The translations under genes and the position numbers were made by a program. The notes beneath the pieces were generated by a model. It searched no databases, was not told the DNA's origin, and saw only the letters and a list, made by a program, of their open reading frames with translations. From Hirsutella rhossiliensis (Eukaryota > Ascomycota > Sordariomycetes > Hypocreales > Ophiocordycipitaceae), in assembly GCF_020360975.1 (NCBI RefSeq), contig NW_025408687.1, positions 496,001 through 560,000 on the forward strand: a stretch of 64,000 bases of DNA, in the 5' to 3' direction. The stretch's first letter is position 1; every line of letters starts with the position of its first letter. Below are positions 33,982 through 45,209 of the stretch, piece by piece.

Positions 33982-34557
33982 TCACCAGGGATTCAACTTT
34001 CTCCGCCACATCTCGTCGTCGACAGCGGCCATGCGGGCTTCGTCGGCAATGTCGTCCTCGGAGCGCAGGGCGCCGACAACGGCAGCGGCGTCCGGGGGCG
34101 AGTCGCAGCCGCGGAGGCCGATGAACTTGCCCATGCGGCGGCGCTTCTCCTCGAGGGGCAGGTCGGAGCGCCAGACGACGGGGCAGGGGTATTGGGCGGA
34201 CCAGGGACTGGGGGAGCGCTGGTGGTAGAAGGAGGCGAGGCTCTCGAGCTGGGCGTCGGTGAGGAGCCAAAAGTGCAGGACAGTGCGGGGGAAGTGCGGG
34301 TGGACGGCACCGGTGGTGAGCTGGACAAGCGGCGAGAGGGGGAGGGCCATCTGGTGGAGCTTGTGCGCCAGGGGCGGGTTCCTGAGGGCGAGGCGGTGGA
34401 GGCGGGAAGGCGGCGGGTGCGGGTTTGAGTGTGCGTGTGCATGCTGCTGCTGTGGTGATTGCTGCTGCTGCTGCTGCTGCTGTGACGGGTGTTGCTGCTG
34501 CTGTTGTTGTTGCTGCTGTTGTTGCTGCTGCTGCTGCTGTTGTTGAGGGTGCATCAT
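33982..34557 (-). CDS. polyglutamine-tract protein, unknown function
   Basis: An intronless frame of 191 residues from a double ATG at 34557 (MMHP). The N-terminus is 18 glutamines, then HPS, 8 more, SPQQQ and a His/Ala/Pro stretch. The remainder looks like a real conserved domain: LVQLTTGAVHPHFPRTVLHF, LLTDAQLESLASFYHQRSPS, WSAQYPCPVVWRSDLPLEEK, RRRMGKFIGLRGC and DEARMAAVDDEMWRRKLNPW at the C-terminus. I do not recognise a named family; similar proteins are, to my memory, uncharacterised in sordariomycetes. Both CAG and CAA codons make up the Gln tracts, which limits slippage. The frame stays open upstream of the ATG, but with no further motif. Confidence 0.75.
   Translation of the reverse strand: MMHPQQQQQQQQQQQQQQQQQQHPSQQQQQQQQSPQQQHAHAHSNPHPPPSRLHRLALRNPPLAHKLHQMALPLSPLVQLTTGAVHPHFPRTVLHFWLLTDAQLESLASFYHQRSPSPWSAQYPCPVVWRSDLPLEEKRRRMGKFIGLRGCDSPPDAAAVVGALRSEDDIADEARMAAVDDEMWRRKLNPW
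34442..34550. repeat. CAG/CAA (polyGln) repeat, coding
   Basis: A run of mixed CAG and CAA codons on the minus strand encoding two glutamine tracts of 18 and 8 residues plus a short third one in the orphan protein. Confidence 0.9.
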
Positions 34558-35952
34558 GATGGATGATGTGTGGGAAGATGGGGGGGCAATAGGGGTGCTG
34601 GCGATGGTGAGGATGTGCGCGGCACACCGGTTGCCGACTCTTGTTTCTTCAGAGCGCCCCGGCTCTGGGGTGTTGCGTGTCTGTCGGCTTGGTTGCAGTG
34701 GTCGAGGGAATAAGGGGTTGGGCGGTTGACGACGGGCAGATTTGGGATGCCTGAGTGCGAGGCAGTGCCGCGGTGGTGGCAGGTTTATAAATAAAAACCC
34801 ATACACAAGCAGCACGCACTCCTGGTCCCTTTTCTCTCCGTCTTGCGTCACCGTCACCAATTTCGTGCTTTGCCTGGTGTCCACAGCAGAGGAGGACGCT
34901 ATCCGATTGCTGGCCGTCGACCGTTTTGCGGGGCTTGCTTTCAACGGGCGATGGAGGTGGGGGGGAAGAGAGGGTCCGTGTCCACCGAGGCGCAGCGGGA
35001 GAAGGACTGGTAGAGCAGCCGGCTTCCGAGAGGGCTTTGCGATGGGGGAAGCGAGGCGCCAGAGGCAAGAGCAGGTAGATTGATACGAAGTAGTGGAGGA
35101 GGGGGGAGGAGGGTATGCGGCGAGGGCGTGCGAGGATCAGAGGGTAGATGATAGATGGACAGCGGGCGAGACGGAGAATGAGAGGGGGAGAGAAGAGGTG
35201 AGGGCAGAGGGGAAGGAGGAGGGGGGGGAGGAGGAAAAAAGGTTTTAAGAAGAAGAGGGAAAAGATGGCAAAGAGGGCAAGGAAGGAAGCAGCAAGGAAG
35301 CAGCAAGGAAACTGCATTCGAGAAAAGAACGAGAAGCGCGCAACGAAGACGACGAAGCGGAAAAAGGAAGGAGCCCCTGTGAGCGCCGCACGCCCCCTCC
35401 CCTCTTTTTCTGTACCCCCCTTATCCATACCCCCCCTAATACGTACTCCCTCTCTAATGACAATAAGGCTCTCGGCTCAGTTCACTTTCAGCCCGCGAGA
35501 GAGGGTGTGCGTGTCTGACGATTCCGGGTCTCGGGGCGGAGAGGGAGCAGAGACAGTCGATTGGCCGCACCCGGCCGAGCCGCAACCACGCGTCTGCCGG
35601 CGGGCGGATGGGGGGAGGAAGGGTGGAAAAAAATAAAAAAAAATTAGGGCCTTGGCCGATGTTGGAGCGCTGGAGCTTATTCCTCGTCGCATCCGAGTTA
35701 CAAGCCGTCCGCATCCATCGCCGCGTCCGGGCCTCGTGCCTGGTGCCCAACCCAACCATTCACGTGTGCTCCAACAGCTGCGTGGTGGCCGTCGTCGTTG
35801 GCAAGCAAGGCAGCCTTGGTCTGTTGGCTCCGTCCGAGGCGCAGAGCTGAGCAACGCCTGCGGCGGGTACGTACCGGTTCCCCCCCCCCCCCAAGGACGA
35901 CGAACTGCCCAGCCGCCGTAACCGTTTGCCCCGCAGGAGCCTCTGCGTCGGC

Positions 35953-36058
35953 GCATGTACCCGCGAATGTACCCGAGCATGTACGTACCTAGGTACCTTA
36001 GTGCATGTACTTGGGCATGTACTTGGGCATGTATCTGTGCATGTATCTGTGCATGTAC
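35953..36058. repeat. 12-bp GCATGTAC minisatellite
   Basis: GCATGTAC-type words recur at 35953, 35965 and 35977, and again at 36003, 36015, 36027, 36039 and 36051: two blocks with an exact 12-base period separated by a GTACCTAGGTAC palindrome-rich stretch. The second block changes from ...CTTGG to ...TCTGT units. Confidence 0.88.
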
Positions 36059-36949
36059 CGCTCGCTCTCTCTGGTTCGACGAGAACAGGCCTGCTGCAAT
36101 GAACCGTCGTCGTTGCTTGCAGAGCCTCGACGCCAGGCCTGCCCTGGTCTGTCGTGCAGGCAGGCGGCTTCTTTCCTCCCCCCCCTCCCCTCCCCAACGT
36201 GTTTCTTGCCGCATCAACGACGAATACGTGCTACCTGCCCACAGAGGCAAAGTACCGCATCGTACCGGTCACTGCAGAGTACCTGTACATGCACGCAATT
36301 ACTGTGCGTGTTGCTCGCGAACATCCTTGATTCGCCAGCCGCCCCCCCGCTCCTCGTGTCTCTCCATTTTCTCTCCTCTGTCTCGCCATCTTGAAACCCG
36401 TCCCCCATCTTTTTGCGTCGTTGTATTTTTTTCTTTCATTTTATTGTTTGTTTCCTTTGCGACGGACGCAGCCTGCTGGTGAGACATGCGGCCGAGACGC
36501 GCGCGCACGCCTGGCCACGAGTCTTCTGTTTCCCTCCCGGCCCCCCCCCTGGTCTCCCCAATCATCCACCAGCACCGTCATCATCACCATCATCATCACC
36601 ATCATCTTCGTCGTCGTCGTCAATCAATCGTTGCATGTATGTCTGTATGTAGCAGCAGCACCAAGCGCCTTTGCCTTCATCATTGCCCACACCCCCCCTC
36701 TCTGCCCGCTCCCCCCACTCCCATTCATCTACCGTACCTCTTTCTCACCTGTCAGGCTCTCTTCACAAACAATGAGTGTCCTAAACCCACCCGGGGCATG
36801 GATACAATGCATGCATGCAGCCCACACGGGCTTGTGTGTCCAAGTTTCTGCACCTGCGCGATACACGAGAAAAACGACGGGTTCGGACCGTTGGACCCTC
36901 AAGCCCCAGCCTCGCTCGCAGCTTTTGGCCAGCTCGTGGAGACTTTTAT

Positions 36950-36985
36950 TTATTTTACTTTTACTTTTACTTTTACTTTTCCCTT
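36950..36985. repeat. TTTTAC hexanucleotide repeat
   Basis: Four to five tandem TTTTAC units in the gene-free tract. Confidence 0.75.
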
Positions 36986-37236
36986 TTCTTTGAGGAAACG
37001 ACGTGCAAGTCAAGCTGGTCACTCGTGCAAAGCAGCAGGCTCGTCTTGTGTCGTTGGTCTGATGACGGTGATGACGATGACCGTCACGTGGAATACCGTG
37101 ACTTGCAGGCCGTGAGAGGGCGCCCAGGCACTGTAACTGTAAAAGGCCCCCGTGGGCGGTAAGACTAAGCGCCCCACGGGCCAGGTGGCCTCTGAACGCA
37201 ATCAGACTGCGAGCGGGTGGCTGGAATGCGCCCCAG

Positions 37237-37330
37237 CCTCCCTCTCCCTGTCTCTCTCTCCTCTCTCTCCTCTCTCACTCTCACCCTCTCTCACCCTCTC
37301 TCACCCTCTCTCACCCACTCTCTTCCACCC
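37237..37330. repeat. pyrimidine microsatellite with 10-bp units
   Basis: A CT-rich tract containing three exact TCACCCTCTC units (37281-37310). Confidence 0.8.
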
Positions 37331-38044
37331 ACTCACCCACTTTCCCCCCACACACACACAACCCGCATCGTCAACCCGGGTCCGGCTCGCCTTCCTCCAG
37401 CCTTTCCAATTTCTTTCCTTTTCCCACTTGCAAACGCCAAGCCAAGACATTGGGGCGAGCCGCAACCAACCGAAACCCCCCACCCATTCATTGTCGTGTC
37501 TGTGTCTCCTTCGACGCAGAAATGACCGCGGAGGGAAAAAAGGAAAAAGCATATCCCAGATTTCACACATGTCTCTCGCAGGGGCAGGCTCCCTCCCAAT
37601 ATAGCATCATGAAAAAAACAAAAACAAAAAAAAACCCCCAAGCCCTGGCCCTGCCACAGTTACCACGCACCCGGTATTAGTCCTTCCCTCTGCTTCTGAC
37701 CCTCACCCCGTAAAACGTGACCTATAAGCTTTACTGTACACGTTAAAGAACAAGCAAGACAAGACAGGCATGGCCATGCCGAGCACACGTACGCATGCCC
37801 TTTGTGCCCAACGCATTCACTCACCCACCTCCCTCTAGCCCCCCATGAATGCATCACACGGTCGACGACTGCGTCAACAAGAACCCGAACCCAACCCCAA
37901 AGCTTCAATAAAATCAAGACAATCCGGGCCCCGGCCCAACTGGACTGCACCTTGGCCTCTTGACTCACCATCTCTGCCGCCGGCCCCCACTGGTGAGCAC
38001 AAAAACCCCTATCCTTTAGCACCACAGCCTGTCTGTCTCTCCTC

Positions 38045-38217
38045 AGCCCGTCCTCCTCCTCCTCCTCCTCCTCTTCTTCTTCTTCTTCATCATCATCTGC
38101 CTCATCTCATTACTGTCTTCAACCGGCGCTTACGCGATCTCATTGGCGACCGCTTTCCACACGCACATGCACACCCCTTTTCATCACCATCATCATCACC
38201 ATCATCATCATCACTGC
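38045..38217. repeat. CCT/CTT/CAT and CATCAC simple repeats
   Basis: Two simple-repeat runs, CCT passing into CTT and CAT (38045-38100), and CATCAC/CATCAT (38180-38217), about 80 bases apart. Confidence 0.75.
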
Positions 38218-39096
38218 AGACGACACACTACTATACCTTGCTGGGGCCGGTAATTTGGCCACCCCAACGCTTACCCGCTTCTCCCCGGCGCCCTTGGCCT
38301 GATCGGATCTGCCACTATAACTGACGCCGGGCCGACGACACTTGTTCATCGGCTGCGATGCCCGCATACTTAACCTGACTGTACCCGTACTTCACCCCCT
38401 ACCCTCTTCCGTAGCATGCTGTCCAACGTAAACCGTACAAACATCCAGACCATCACCCTACATGTATAGAGTAGCCGACCCCAAATCAAGCCAGAGTCGG
38501 TGAAAGCCGGTTCCACCACGGCCAACCGGCGCGGGCCACACCGGCCTTGCCCGAAGCCGTCCCGCCCTCCGTCCTCCGCCCGGGCCTTCGCACCACCACC
38601 TACCAACCCCGGACATCACCGAGTATATCTTTGTTACGCCTTGCCCTGTTTTGCAGACCAACCAAACGACGAGATTGCAACAGGCGAGCAAGGAAAAACC
38701 CGGCAGCCTGTCTCGCATTTTGATTGCCTCGGGCGGCGACTTGAGGCCGCACCTGATCCGCGCCGTAAACCATCCCTGCCTTGTGTAATTATGTATTCCT
38801 GCCTTCATTCATTCTCGAACACTTGTCACGGCCTGACCAGGTTTTACTGCTGTCTCTGCTCACTCATCAACCCCCCCACAGCAGCGCCGACTAGTAATAC
38901 CGACAATCTTCTCCCGCCTTTCTGCACTTGTAAGCGCCTAGCCATGTCATAAATAAGTGTCTGTGATATTATCGTGCCGACCCGACCATGTGCGTTGCGT
39001 GCTGCTTGACGAGAAGGAAAAAAAGAATTAATTAATACCCACCGAGTAGACCCCGGCCCTTCATCCCCTTTCCCAGCCCCCTTCTTCGCACCCGCA

Positions 39097-41614
39097 TCAT
39101 AGCCATTTCACCTTCGCGACGTGATCGGCCTTCTTCTTGCTCGCCTTGACAAACCCCAGCGCCCGAAGCTCGGCGAGCCCCCGGTAAAATTGCGTCAGCC
39201 TCTCCCGCTCCATCTTCTCGCCCTCGTCTCCCGCCTCCTCCTGCTCCTCCCGGCCCGCCAGCCCCTGAAACGCAGACCACAGGTCCGCCACGTTGATCAG
39301 GCTGCCCGTCTCCAGGTACATCTGATACAGGATCGACGTCGCCGGCAGAGTGGCCTGGATGCCGCCTCCTTCCCCCTCCCCGGCCTTGCAGCACGCGCAG
39401 CCCAGGTAGTCGTGGGGCCGGCTCAAGCTGCGCTCAAACACGGCCCGCGGCCGCGGCACCAGCACCTCGCGCGACGGCCATCGCGAGTCGTAGACCCAGC
39501 ACTCGGAGAAGACGACCGCCTCGCCTCGCCAGCTGTCAACGTGTCTCGTCAGCACCCTCGTCGTCTCGTCCACAATCTCCGTCAGCCGCTTGTCCTCGTC
39601 CCGGAGCGCTGCCGAGTCCTGGCTCAGCTGCACCCGCTGCGCAATGACCGTTGTACGCATCACCTTGTTCTTCCCGCTGTACTTGCTCCGCAGCGAGAAG
39701 CCCCCCTGCTCCGCTGTTGCCCTGAGCTCTTCCAGCTCCGCGAGCTGAGTCGCGAGACACCTGGCAAGCTCCACGTCCCCGTCCTCTGCCGCTGCCGGCA
39801 GATGAAGACTAGCGTCCCCCGTCTCGAACAGTCCAACGACGTGAGTGAGGAAAGCGGAGAGCTCGTCGGCGCTCATTCGTCGGATGCAGTCCGCGAGCCC
39901 AGACTGCTCCGTCAGCCCAGGACCCCTGGCCACGGCATCTACATATGCCTCCGAGAACGCTCTCTTCTGCTCGCCGGCCGCTTCGCGAACCAGAATGGAG
40001 CGCAGGACGTTGCCCATCCACCACTGCCGATTCTTGTCGTTTTCCTTGACCTTGCCAAGAAGGTATTCGTCGTCTTCAATCAGCGACTTGGCATGCAGCA
40101 TCGACTCGTCGTCGCCGAGCTCGACCGCTCGCTCCACGTGCTCGCGAAACGATTCCAGATTGCGCAGAGCCTCGATGTGTTCTGGTTGAATGGCCTTGCT
40201 CGCAAGAGCACCCGATGATATGAAGATGCTGAGGGGATTGGCGTAAAAGTGACACATGTACGCGTACTGCTCCGGTTAGCCTCGCCGGCCAACTCGTGCA
40301 TTTTGGTACACACCTTGAGAGAGCTGATAAAGGCCTGGATGCCGGCAATCTGCTCGTGCTGTCGGTCGAGCATGTTTCGGAGCAGTGGCGCTCCTAGTTG
40401 CAGGGGGACGTCGCCGGCGGCCACTGCGCCTTTGAAGACCGTCTCCAGGATCGTTCCCGTCTGTACGCAGTCAAACTGCGCGCCATACATGAGATGGCAG
40501 GCAGACTTCAATAGCCGAGCCTGGAGAAGCTCGACAGAGGTGGCGATGCCGAAGAGGAGCGTAAAGGGGATCACCGGGCGCCAGGAACTGCAACCGATGT
40601 CAACAAATGGTGTGTCGAGGCCTTGAGAGAAGGCCGGGAGAAGACGTACTGGAACAAGGACGTCAAGTCAGAAATCAAGCCACTGTCGAAGCCCTCGCTA
40701 TCCTGAAAGGCCACGAAAACGTGCTTGCACCTCTTCGGAGTGATGGATACCATGAGGGCCTCCAGGTCATAGTCGAGATATCGCCGGCTCTTGAGCCGAG
40801 TCAGCAAAGGGAGAGGTGCCTACGACAGCTGCCTGGGGAGACGTACCTCTTGGTCTTTCGGTGGCAGCTCCTCATCGTCACTGGTGGATCCACTGGCCGT
40901 GGCATCTCTGATGGTCTTGCGGAGGGCCGCCTTCAACGTCAGCGCCTCCGAGGACCGCAGCCGCACAAACTGGCTGGCGAAGGACCGCTGCAGCGTCTCC
41001 GACAGCTGCTCAAAGAGTAGGTCCTGCGACGCAATGTTGGGCCCCGTGATGATGAAGGCCGCTGGGATTTGGTCCACGCTTTGTGGCTTTGTTTTAGCAA
41101 GGCCAAGGGTCGCACGTAATTGTCACCATGACGGGCTCACCATTCTGTCTCAGCCGCTGCCACAAACGCCGACACTTGATCCAGAGTCGACGAGTTGGAT
41201 TCTCTCAGGATGCCCTTTAACCGTCGTCAGTCTCGCGTGGGGTCTAGACCGCAGAAAAAAAAAGAGGAAGCTCACCTGCATGCGGTCGTCAATCCGTGCC
41301 CAGCTCGCCTCAAACAGCTGCTGCCGCAGTCGCACGTATTCTGGCTTCTCGGCCCCGTTGAGCAGCGGCGCAAACAGCGGCTCCGAGTCATGCACGTCCG
41401 ACTTGCTCTTCCTGGCCTGCCTCGACACCTTGCGCCTTTTCAATGGCCGTTCGCTGCGAGTCTCTTGTTCCTCCTCGGGCTCGAAGACGTAAGCGACCTG
41501 GCTCACCTGTCAGCCCACCGAGTTCAAGCGCAGAGTTCAAGCGCAGCGGAGAGATGGGTTAACCTGATGATCCTCTTGGGTAAATGTAACCCGACGCTCG
41601 TCACCGGGGCCCAT
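39097..41614 (-). CDS. orc3: origin recognition complex subunit 3
   Basis: Subunit of the ORC complex that marks replication origins. About seven exons are read from ATG 41614 (MGPGDERRVTFTQEDHQ) followed by VAYVFEPEEEQETRSERPLK, a basic nuclear-signal-like RPLKRRKVSRQARK, and the AAA-like fold: AAFIITGPNIASQDLLFEQL, YLDYDLEALMVSITPKRCKH, VFVAFQDSEGFDSGLISDLT, PFTLLFGIATSVELLQARLL. The last exon (386 codons from near 40257) holds MCHFYANPLSIF and the C-terminal winged helix (LPATSILYQMYLETGSLINV, LTQFYRGLAELRALGFVK), ending KVKWL. The total is about 720 residues. The degenerate Walker region is expected, since Orc3 does not hydrolyse ATP. Intron limits, near 40258-40315, 40590-40652, 40797-40846, 41078-41140, 41209-41275 and 41505-41562, are approximate. 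Confidence 0.92.
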
Positions 41615-42314
41615 GTTGCTTGCACCTCTTTGCTCACTCTGTCTTGCTCCCGATGTCTGTCCGTGGGCGAGGAGATTCTGCTACCTGGCAGACGCGGTTA
41701 GACGCGTCTGTGGGACAGTTCCGACACTGTACAGATGCACGGTAGGGGGTATCCTACACTACAGACTATGCCGATACTGTACACGACGCTCTGGTCGTCT
41801 TGTTTTAGCACTGTGCACACTGACTGGTGATCCTCACCATTCTCGTCAACCATCAACCAACCCCGAATCGTCAACTCAAGGCGAGCTGCATTTCTTGACA
41901 GCGCAGAGTGCCGTCGCCTCCATCACGGAGCAGCGACAGTTCCATTCGCCCTTGCTCCTATAGACCGCCCGCCCACCAACCCTTTTCATCTGCGCAAAGT
42001 ATCCTTGCATCCCATACACGTCGCCACTCCTTTTCGAGAACCATTTCCTGAGTGTTCCCGTGACCCTCGCGCTGCTGCCCCCGCCGTATCCCATCGTGGC
42101 CCCCTCCATCGCTGCGCAAGTCTCGCAGAGCAAAGAATCGCACGGTCGGCAGGGAGCCCCTGGGCGCCCTCTCACCCTGTCGGCGACTTATTCTTACATC
42201 AACTCCCGAGGCTTCTCATGGCCACCGCAATAGCGAGAACATAAAAATCAAAAAGCAAAACGCATCGAACCATGCCCAAGCGCCGTAGAGAAAAGACCGA
42301 TGGAACAAAACTCC
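41615..42314. other. intergenic
   Basis: Upstream DNA of ORC3 and 3' flank of the PWWP gene. No gene was recognised. Confidence 0.4.
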
Positions 42315-44481
42315 CTAGACGACGACCGTGTTTAATCTTCGGCTGCAACCACTTCGGGGGCAGTTCCCTAACACCATGTCAGCTCGTTGCGCCGTCAACG
42401 CCCTCCATTTGCTGCTGGAACTTACTTCGGCAGCGCCCGACTTCTCTTCCTTTTCTTCCGCAGCGCCCGACTTTTCAGCCCCGCCCTCGTCGGCGACCGT
42501 CTCCTCCGTCTTGGGCTGAGGGGCCTTCTCGGGCTCGTCCTTTGTAGTCTCTTCTGCCCCGTCTTTGACGCCGTTGGCCTCCGACTTCTTCTCTTCGCCG
42601 GCCCCGTTCACGCCGTTAGTCGTGGCAGACGGAGGCCCCGACGCGTCGCCGGCAAGGAGTTTGTTCCACTTGTCGAGCAGCGCCTGCGATCTCTTCTTGA
42701 ACTCAAACTCCTCCTCGCGCGGGACCGACTCCAGCTTGAGGATCGCCTTGAGCACCTTGTTGATCTTGGTAGCCCGGATGATGGAGACCTCGAGATCAAC
42801 AAAGTTCTCGAGCACAGAGATGTAGTCTGACATGGACTTCATTTCGTCTTCCCGGGGCTGCTGCTCTCTGGTCAGGAGACCTCGCTGGAGCTTGTGGCGG
42901 AGATACAAGACCTCTTTCTGTGCAAACGGTCAGTAACAAACAGCCTCTCAGGATGCTTCGTCTGGGCACGTACCTCCTTGCGGGCGCGGCGCTCCTCTGG
43001 AGTCATCTTTGCTTCCTTGGGCGTCTCGACCTTCTTCTCGCCACCTTCCTTGGCCTTCTTAGGTTTCACCTTGGTAGATTTGACCGCAGCACCGCCTGCG
43101 GATTTGGGCGTGGCAGCCCCGTTTGCCGTCTTTGGCGTAGATGACGTGTTAAGCTTAATCTTCGGCTTCTTGACGGAGTCGGGTCGCTGCGGAGTCTGGG
43201 ATCCATGCATCAGCCAATTGATCAATCGAGGCCCTCGTTGGTTTGGAGGAGCTCACGCTGGTATCTTCTTCGGCCTTTCGCTTCTTGGACATGGCCGACT
43301 TGGGGGCCAAATCCGCGTCCTCTACATCGGCGGCCTCGTCGTCGTCGGTCGCCTTTCCCTTGCCCTTCTTCGACTTCTTGGGCGTGGCCGCGGCCTGCTT
43401 GCGGGCTTCCTCCTGAGCAATCTGCTCCTCCTGGAAAGATTTAAGTATCTGCTTGTAGTGATCGACGGCATGGTGCTCGGCGGCGAGCTCAAAGGCGGCC
43501 TTTAGGTCCTTGCGCATCTTTTCGGTGATGGTATCCTTGGCCTTGTCGGCCGAGAGCTCGGAGAGGGCAGTATTCTGGACCCAGCCACTGTGGATGCAGG
43601 TCAGCCGTCACGGTTCGGTGGGCTTTGGAACCCTGGGCAACTCACAACTCGTTGGTGTACAAGTACATGACAGGAAAGCTTCTGTCGTGGACTCGCTTGC
43701 CTCCGTCGGCATAGGCCTCGGAGTAGCTTCCATCTGGTCGAGCGGCAGAGACAGGGCGGCTGCCGATGAGGGCTGCCGGGAGCATTGTCTCGTCGCAGAT
43801 GATGGCGGGCCACGCGGGGAAGCCTTTCAGCTTCACCAAGAAGTGGTCGCCGGGCTGGGCATCAATGTGTGTGAGCCGCGCCTTGGAGCCCTTTTTATTC
43901 AGGGCCTTGCCCTTGGATTCGCCGGCGCCCGACTTGCGGCGAGAGCTCTTGGCCTTGCTAGCGGGGGTTTGTGCCGCGGCGGCGGCCGGCTCAGCCTCGG
44001 GCGCGGCGTCTTCGGGAGCGTTCTTCATCTCGACGTCCGCGTCGGCGGCAGGCTTTTCCGGCCCCTTGGCGGGCTCATCGGTCGCGTCTTCGGTGGCTTC
44101 TTCGCCGTTGTCGGGTGCTCCGGATTCTGATGTACGCGTAGAATTAGCGCAATTCTGGTTCCAAAGGGGCCGGGTGAGGATTTGGGAAGCCCCAGCAATT
44201 GGCTATTTTCTCGCCGCGAAACAGAATCTCCAAAGGAAAACGGGAGAATCGGGGAGAGTGCAAAAACAATCTCTAGACGCGAAAAATCACGCGCAGGCGC
44301 CTCTCGGACACGTACCCTCAGAGTTCGTTGCGTTCTCCTTGGCGCCTTCCGCGTCGTCGGGCTTGGGCGTGTCCTTGGCACCCGATTCCTGCTCATCAGG
44401 CTGGGCGTCGGGGGTAGAAGCTTGCTCGGCTTCGGCCACGGGCGCAGCAGCCTCGGCTTTTTCGTTGGGCTTGTCTGCCAT
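42315..44481 (-). CDS. PWWP domain chromatin protein
   Basis: Probable nucleosome/H3K36me reader. Six or so exons from ATG 44481 (MADKPNEKAEAAAPVAEAEQ): an acidic, low-complexity N-terminus; an intron near 44130-44320; then the PWWP domain (QPGDHFLVKLKGFPAWPAII, where FPAWPA is the family's PWWP motif, and HDRSFPVMYLYTNEL). Next is a charged helical region (LKAAFELAAEHHAVDHYKQI) with KKSKKGKGK nuclear-signal clusters, and a helical bundle (DYISVLENFVDLEVSIIRAT, KINKVLKAILKLESVPRE) resembling a TFIIS-N/LEDGF integrase-binding-type domain. The tail is Ala/Glu-rich. The final short exon is LGNCPRSGCSRRLNTVVV. The plan recalls Pdp-type and LEDGF-like proteins; the complex it joins is inferred only. 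Confidence 0.85.
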
Positions 44482-45209
44482 TGCGCACGGAAAGCGGCGA
44501 TTGGCGCGAAGTCTTCAGCAAGGGGAGAGGGGGGTGGCGGCGCGAGGAGGGACAGCAGCTTGGAACGTGTAGCTCTGGGAAAATGCAAGTTGCAACGCGT
44601 TGCGGGTCGCGTGCGAGGAAGATGGACAGGGACGCGGGAGCGGGTTTCGCGATGAAGCTGGCGTTGTGGAGATGGATTGCGATTCGCAGTCGGCGGATCC
44701 CAGCTCCTCCTTCGTCTGGTGCTGGCGATGGATGTGGGATGACGAGAGAAGAAAAAACATCGGAGGGCGAGGTTGGCAGCCAAAGGAATCACTCCAAACG
44801 TCACCGGGCAGCTCCCATCACGTGACTGCTATAGTCTCGCCCGCGACCAGAGGCAATGAGCCTTTCCCAGCCAGCACAAAGCCCTGGGCTCGGGGCACGG
44901 CCGTTCCCAGCTCTCCTCTAATACCGTGCTCTACTCATTTCGTACAGGCTCAGTAGCCGCAGCGGGGGGTTCCCCTCTCCCTCCTCACCGGTCCTCGCCC
45001 TCCCTCGCTCCTTGCTTGGGCCGGCAGCTTTCCATCTGCCCAACGCCGGCTTGACCTTGCTCTCTTCCCCAGGCGTTTCCCCTCACAACCTGCGCTTAGC
45101 CCCGGCAACCCTCGTCCAAGAGCACATGCCGACTGGCCAATCGTCCTCAGCCACTTGCGAGCAAACCATTTCATACAGACAACCAGCCGCAAAGCATTCG
45201 TACACGTTT
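44482..45209. other. intergenic (upstream of PWWP gene, downstream of BRR2)
   Basis: 730 bases holding the PWWP promoter and the BRR2 3' flank. No gene was recognised. Confidence 0.4.

Larger units (their letters stand above)
34558..39096. other. 4.5-kb gene-free, simple-repeat-rich tract
   Basis: Between the polyglutamine gene start and the ORC3 stop. No protein family, splice pattern or long frame with sensible composition was found. It is unusually rich in simple sequence: purine runs at 35090-35310, a C13-type run at 35880, a 12-base minisatellite at 35953-36058, CAT/CAC runs at 36570-36620 and 38180-38215, TTTTAC units at 36955-36985, pyrimidine tracts at 37240-37330 and CCT/CTT runs at 38045-38095. 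It may hold a long 5' leader or a noncoding RNA; the sequence alone does not tell. Confidence 0.5.

Noticed and set aside
34259..34546. Cys-run frame on the plus strand
   Set aside because: It is the complement of the polyglutamine codons (CTG/TTG read out of frame as TGC/TGT), not a cysteine-rich protein.
35953..36058. Short regular repeats considered as a CRISPR array
   Set aside because: Unit of 12 bases with no unique spacers; this is a minisatellite in a fungal genome.
39121..40218. 365-codon plus-strand frame opposite ORC3
   Set aside because: Antisense shadow of the conserved ORC3 last exon.
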